From the NCBI GenBank assembly GCA_037074705.1, contig CM073590.1, positions 53,275,895 to 53,339,894 on the forward strand: DNA of 64,000 nucleotides. The letters are read 5' to 3'. Shown one piece after another: positions 59,935 to 64,000 of the stretch (position 1 is the stretch's first letter; each line of letters opens with the position of its first letter). The notes under the pieces were generated by a model. The model searched no databases. It was given only the letters and a program-made list of their open reading frames with translations, and was not told the DNA's origin. The translations under genes were made by a program, and so were the position numbers. This DNA is from Zhengitettix transpicula. Taxonomy: Eukaryota; Arthropoda; Insecta; Orthoptera; Tetrigidae.

Positions 59935-62900
59935 GATAATTTATCAAATTATAATTCTCAGATTATAGTAAATAATCACTCCTATTATTGATGAAAATAT
60001 CTGATATTCACAATAATATGAATTAACAAATAGACGACCTTATGTCAGGTTTAATAATTTTGTATATAAATCGTACAAAAAAAATAGGTTTTGTCATCTA
60101 TTCACAAAAATTTATGTTAAATTGCAAATCAAAGCGCAATTTTTTTTAAAAAAAAGAATCATTTAAAAGTTAAGGGAATCGATAAGGCAACAAACGGACG
60201 ACCAAGAAGCATTCAGTTCACATACGCCACTCAGATGCAAATGAGGCGAGTGAAAAATGTAATGTAAATTATGTTTCTCAACTTTATTTTAAAAAGTTTT
60301 ATTGAGTATAAATTACAATGTCCTTAGTCAAGACTGCCCAAAGCAGCTCTCCGGGCTGTTTATATGAAGGGCAGGAGGACCACGTGTTTTTGCGAGATTA
60401 GGAAATAATCTTGCAGGTACTTTGAGACCTTCGCTTCACTATCAGAGCTGAGCTACGACAGCATCTGGGGGCTTTGTTCTCGCAAGCCCACGTGTGGTTT
60501 AAGATAAAGAAACCTGTACAATGTCCTAGTGACGGACAAGCTACAGATTAGCTGACATAAGAAATGCGTCCATCCTCGGCCTTTTCTGTCTGTATTTAAC
60601 CTATGTGTTTACATAGAAATGTCCAGCATATGACACACGACCGCGCCACGTCCCTGCCACGTCTCGACCCAACGCCCCTTCTGTGTGTATTGGGCCTTAC
60701 CTTCATTCATGCCTGCGCAGTTCAAAGTCTGTAGGTAAAACGGAGCGTGTAGATGGGAATTCTTGAGACTATTTACGGTCGTGTACAGTTCAGAGAAAGA
60801 TTTTAAACTCTGCTTGATATTTGGCTCGCAAGGCTGCAGATTCGCAGATAAGTTTGACATGTGGATGATTCACCAACTTCAGTTCACGCCAGCCCTCAAG
60901 TTTTATTCCGAGCGAGTTCTAGAATACGTTAATAAATCAAGAGTGAATTGTGATGTGCCTCCATGGGCTGTAGAGCTAATGAACTCAAGCGACCACCAGA
61001 AGCGAAAATGATATACAAGGGATATATTACATCAAATATTTATAGAATGATAGTTGAAAGAGATTGAGGAGAAGACATTGCCGTTGCGTAGCTCCTGTCA
61101 GAATCCAAAAACCAAAGTGCGGCAAGCGTTTATAGGGGCTTATAGAATCTCATTTCAGTGCTTTTCTGTATATTAAGCGGTGATATCAAATCAACAGTTC
61201 TAATTACGTGTCTTCATTCATCCTCCGGTAATTCTTCCAATCTGTCAGTTCCAACCCTAATCCGCTAATTAAATTTCTGCCCTTCCCATGACTTTTTCCA
61301 CATCATTGCTTACGTTTTTTCTTTAAAGATAGGGTTAACCCAACCCCAGTAATTAAATCGTTTTGGTATAAAGTAGAAATGATCATCACACACAAACTGA
61401 ACAAAAGTACGCAATGAACACTGTCCGTTTGGTTACAAAATTGGTATCAAGACTTCGCTTTTAGGCTGTTAGCGAAAGAGAGCAGTGAATTAGACGAACG
61501 TTGCCACATCGTCTGACATGAATTACTACAAACCCTTACTGCAGTTGCATGAACAATAATAAAACAACGTCGCACGAATTTGATCAGTCGACGCAAGGAA
61601 GAGCTTCAAGGTCAAATTGGCTCCCATTAGACAAGAACTATAATTAGTTGTACACAACGTAATAATTTTTAAAGAATAAGCAATGTTCTTAACAAATAAC
61701 TAGGGGACAAGGAAATAAGTCAAGAGATAAAATAATGTGTGTATGTTTCATTTTGTCAACAACAATAGAAATTTTGCCGCTTAATGAAGTTTGCTATTGT
61801 TGCTTAAACAGAATATTTTGCAAATGATGAAATATTATATAAAGGGCAGTCTGTTGAAAAAAACCAATAGTTCTAAATGGGTAGGATTTCTTACGAATTT
61901 GAGAAGAGAAATGTTGGCCGAAGTGATAAAGAGAAGGACGGTAATATAGTTTGTGTGGTTCCACATTTTTAATAAGACTTGTTCCTTAAGTCTTTACTGC
62001 ATAGTGCAGCATAACTTTTACTATCACCCCAGAGGTGTCTGTCTGTTGGTTTCTAAGAGAGCTAATTTGTGATGCAGATATAAAACAACATGTACTTATG
62101 GAAATGAGAAATTTATTGCTTCCATGGACATGCGTGTACTAGCTTTCTTTGAGTCAAACTCTCAGACCAAATTTTTCTACCCGCCGGACTTCATAATAAT
62201 TTTTTTTCTGTATTTTTTTTCTGTTTTTTTCAAGAAAGAAAATTTAGGCGGCATTCTCGGGGTATTCTAATTGTACTAAAATAATAATTATCCAATTAAT
62301 GTAAATTTTTAATGAATCAAACCTAATTATATTTATGATGAATATGTCAAACACCATGAGCAAAATTGACTTTGGTCACGTTTGATATTTTTTTTGTTAT
62401 TTTTTCCGTATTGTATTCCCAAAATACTGTTTACAAATTTAGATTAAAAAATACAAAAAAATAATTTACTAAAGGGTTAAGAATCAGCAACAAGTTGCTC
62501 TGAATAAATGACTCGTCCCTTATGACTTTAATAAATTCATCTATGAGTTTCCATACCTAACTGAATTCTTCTGTGGTCTGTTTCTGCTTTGTTGTTGGTG
62601 CGATTGTCTTGCTTAACCGTTCTCTCGTAAACGTTCCACATGACTTGTGGAAAGATTGGTGACCGCCGACCATTTCGTCTGTGATCAAACCTATCAATGT
62701 AAAAATGTTCAAACCACTACAGAAGCGTTGGAAGTTGAGGAGTTGAGTAAGCGCCTAAAGGCGTTTATTTCATTCTCTAAGTCACGATAGTAGGTGGGTC
62801 AGCATGCTTATAGTGGGCGTTAGTGCCTTCGAAGCGAACGCTAATGGCTGCCACGCGTCGTCCACTAGTCGCTGAAAGGTGAAGACTACTGACGTCTGGG

Positions 62901-63700
62901 TGGCCTCGATGAACAAAGCGAATATTGTGGAAATAAATGAATGTAGCGAGGAATATCCAGTGGCTCGACGTCGATCACTTCCGCTACGTCTGTTGGTGTG
63001 ATGGTTTACAAATGCTCTCGGTAGTTCTTTTGTGGGAGCCCACCAATATAGGGTAAGATGTCGTGATGTTGTTCGGCCAGTTAATTATAACACATTAATA
63101 TTTTTATTTTTAACTTGTAGGCAAAGTCGCGTTCATTCATTGCATTCGAGGTTCGGTGAAGTCTTTCGAATGTGTCAAGAGACGAGGAGAATCTGCCTTT
63201 CTGGGATTGTGTGAATGGATTTTCACCTGAGCAAAGCTACTTTTCACTGGAAGAAAATACAATTGACCTTAACAATATCTATGAATTTCTACTACAGAAT
63301 CTCCCTGGAATATGTCAACTTCGTTTTTATATATTTATTTCTCATATATTCTTTCTATCAAAGACATATATAAACAACCTAGACTGGACAAGTCGCCGCC
63401 ATATTTGAAGCAAATTGAAAATTCAGCCGCCATGTTTTATAAGAACTAGTGGGCGTTCCCCTATCATCTGCTAGCCTTTACTATGCCGCACAAATTACCT
63501 AAAACTTAAGTCTCTACAAACAACATATTTTTTAAGGTTTAAGTAAATATAACACATTTAGGGCATTGAAAAATTTATTGACCTTTAAATAATATCAGTT
63601 TTGTATACAATTGCCTAATATTGCGTCCTGTTCATCCATTGAATTTTCTTTACACATATGACGAAATTTGCAATGAAAGTAATGTTTTAATAAAACCTTT
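59935..63700. other. No recognisable gene; GC-balanced patches
   Basis: Two stretches, 60320-61010 and 62620-63230, are more GC-balanced and could hold unannotated exons. ORFs at 60763-61011 and 63032-63214 are short and unrecognised, and splice-site support is ambiguous. The rest is AT-rich. Confidence 0.3.
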
Positions 63701-63701
63701 A

Positions 63702-64000
63702 TTAAAATTTAGTGAGTTTCCTCACCAAATCTATTAAATAGTCGAATTCACAATATAAAATTTGTTTATGTCCCAACATCCGGAATACCTCCACACACAA
63801 TTTTAATAGCAAATTCTTCTTTCCTATGTGTGTTTCATTATTCCTGAAAACTTTTTCAGCAAGTGTAAATAAGTTCACAACGTCTTTAGACGGGTTGATT
63901 AACTTGTCTTTAAAGTCTTCTATTTTAATCAATCCCGTTTTTCTTTCAGAGCGAGGAGCAAGGAGAACCTCTAAACAACCTAAACACACATGTATCTGCC
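63702..64000 (-). pseudogene. Possible P-element-like transposase C-terminal fragment
   Basis: An open minus-strand frame continuing off the right edge: 95 codons with RKTGLIKIEDFKDKLINPSK, DVVNLFTLAEKVFRNN and then KKNLLLKLCVEVFRML. This resembles the 'GGL..PS.DV..(I/V)...E..FR' stretch near the C-terminus of P-element/THAP9-like transposases, where the first part normally reads K.GGL. The insertion of IEDFKDK within it is atypical. The frame is intact to its stop at 63702. It could be a live element, a host gene or another DNA transposon family; only the neighbouring sequence would tell. Confidence 0.35.

Noticed and set aside
60763..61011. 82-codon ORF in a GC-balanced patch
   Set aside because: No recognisable family; opposite strand equally open; kept only as a note in the spacer entry.

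Overview
The window is AT-rich nuclear DNA from an arthropod, almost certainly an insect. The grounds are a spliced syntaxin-17 gene, MADF-BESS transcription-factor-like genes (a family expanded in insects), and a dense, decayed repeat landscape: jockey/CR1-type LINEs, Penelope-like elements, mariner, pogo/Tigger, hAT, PIF/Harbinger, possible P-like DNA transposons, foldback MITEs and a tRNA-type SINE. Nothing bacterial is visible: no operons, no CRISPR array and no dense gene packing.

Layout. 0-11.5 kb is a repeat graveyard: a LINE ORF1 relic, an LTR-like unit, a SINE tail, and two copies of a dispersed repeat, one carrying a minisatellite of about 30 bp units. 11.5-17.1 kb holds the best-supported ordinary gene, a five-exon syntaxin-17 (293 residues, all splice phases consistent), with a dead Penelope-like element in intron 2. 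17.3-18.4 kb is a pogo/Tigger relic with 19-bp perfect terminal repeats. 19.1-21.6 and 26.2-27.2 kb are copies of the same dispersed family carrying different internal tandem arrays. 22.2-24.4 kb has two foldback elements and an antisense hAT transposase tail. 25.56-26.09 kb has one unidentified serine/lysine-rich coding exon on the minus strand. 28.8-30.5 kb is a foldback element with a 1.27-kb mariner nested in it. 36.6-38.0 kb is a large inverted repeat with arms of about 0.7 kb. 42.3-44.9 kb is a decayed LINE.

The most interesting stretch is about 45-60 kb. It has three copies of a MADF first exon (one broken), two intact downstream modules (rest of MADF plus a BESS motif), a PIF/Harbinger transposase relic antisense in the intron of the complete gene, and repeated leader segments. 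Three of the leader copies carry a CACGG-N5-CCGTG dyad, complete in two of them. The complete gene (49314-52643) encodes 296 residues. The second module (58255-59050) is open throughout but has no first exon of its own nearby. I read this as a lineage-specific MADF-BESS cluster that is either the accessory DNA-binding gene of a Harbinger-type transposon or has been taken over by the host. That reading is inference.

All coordinates, splice sites and homologies were read by eye. Family names rest on recognisable motifs, not on searches.
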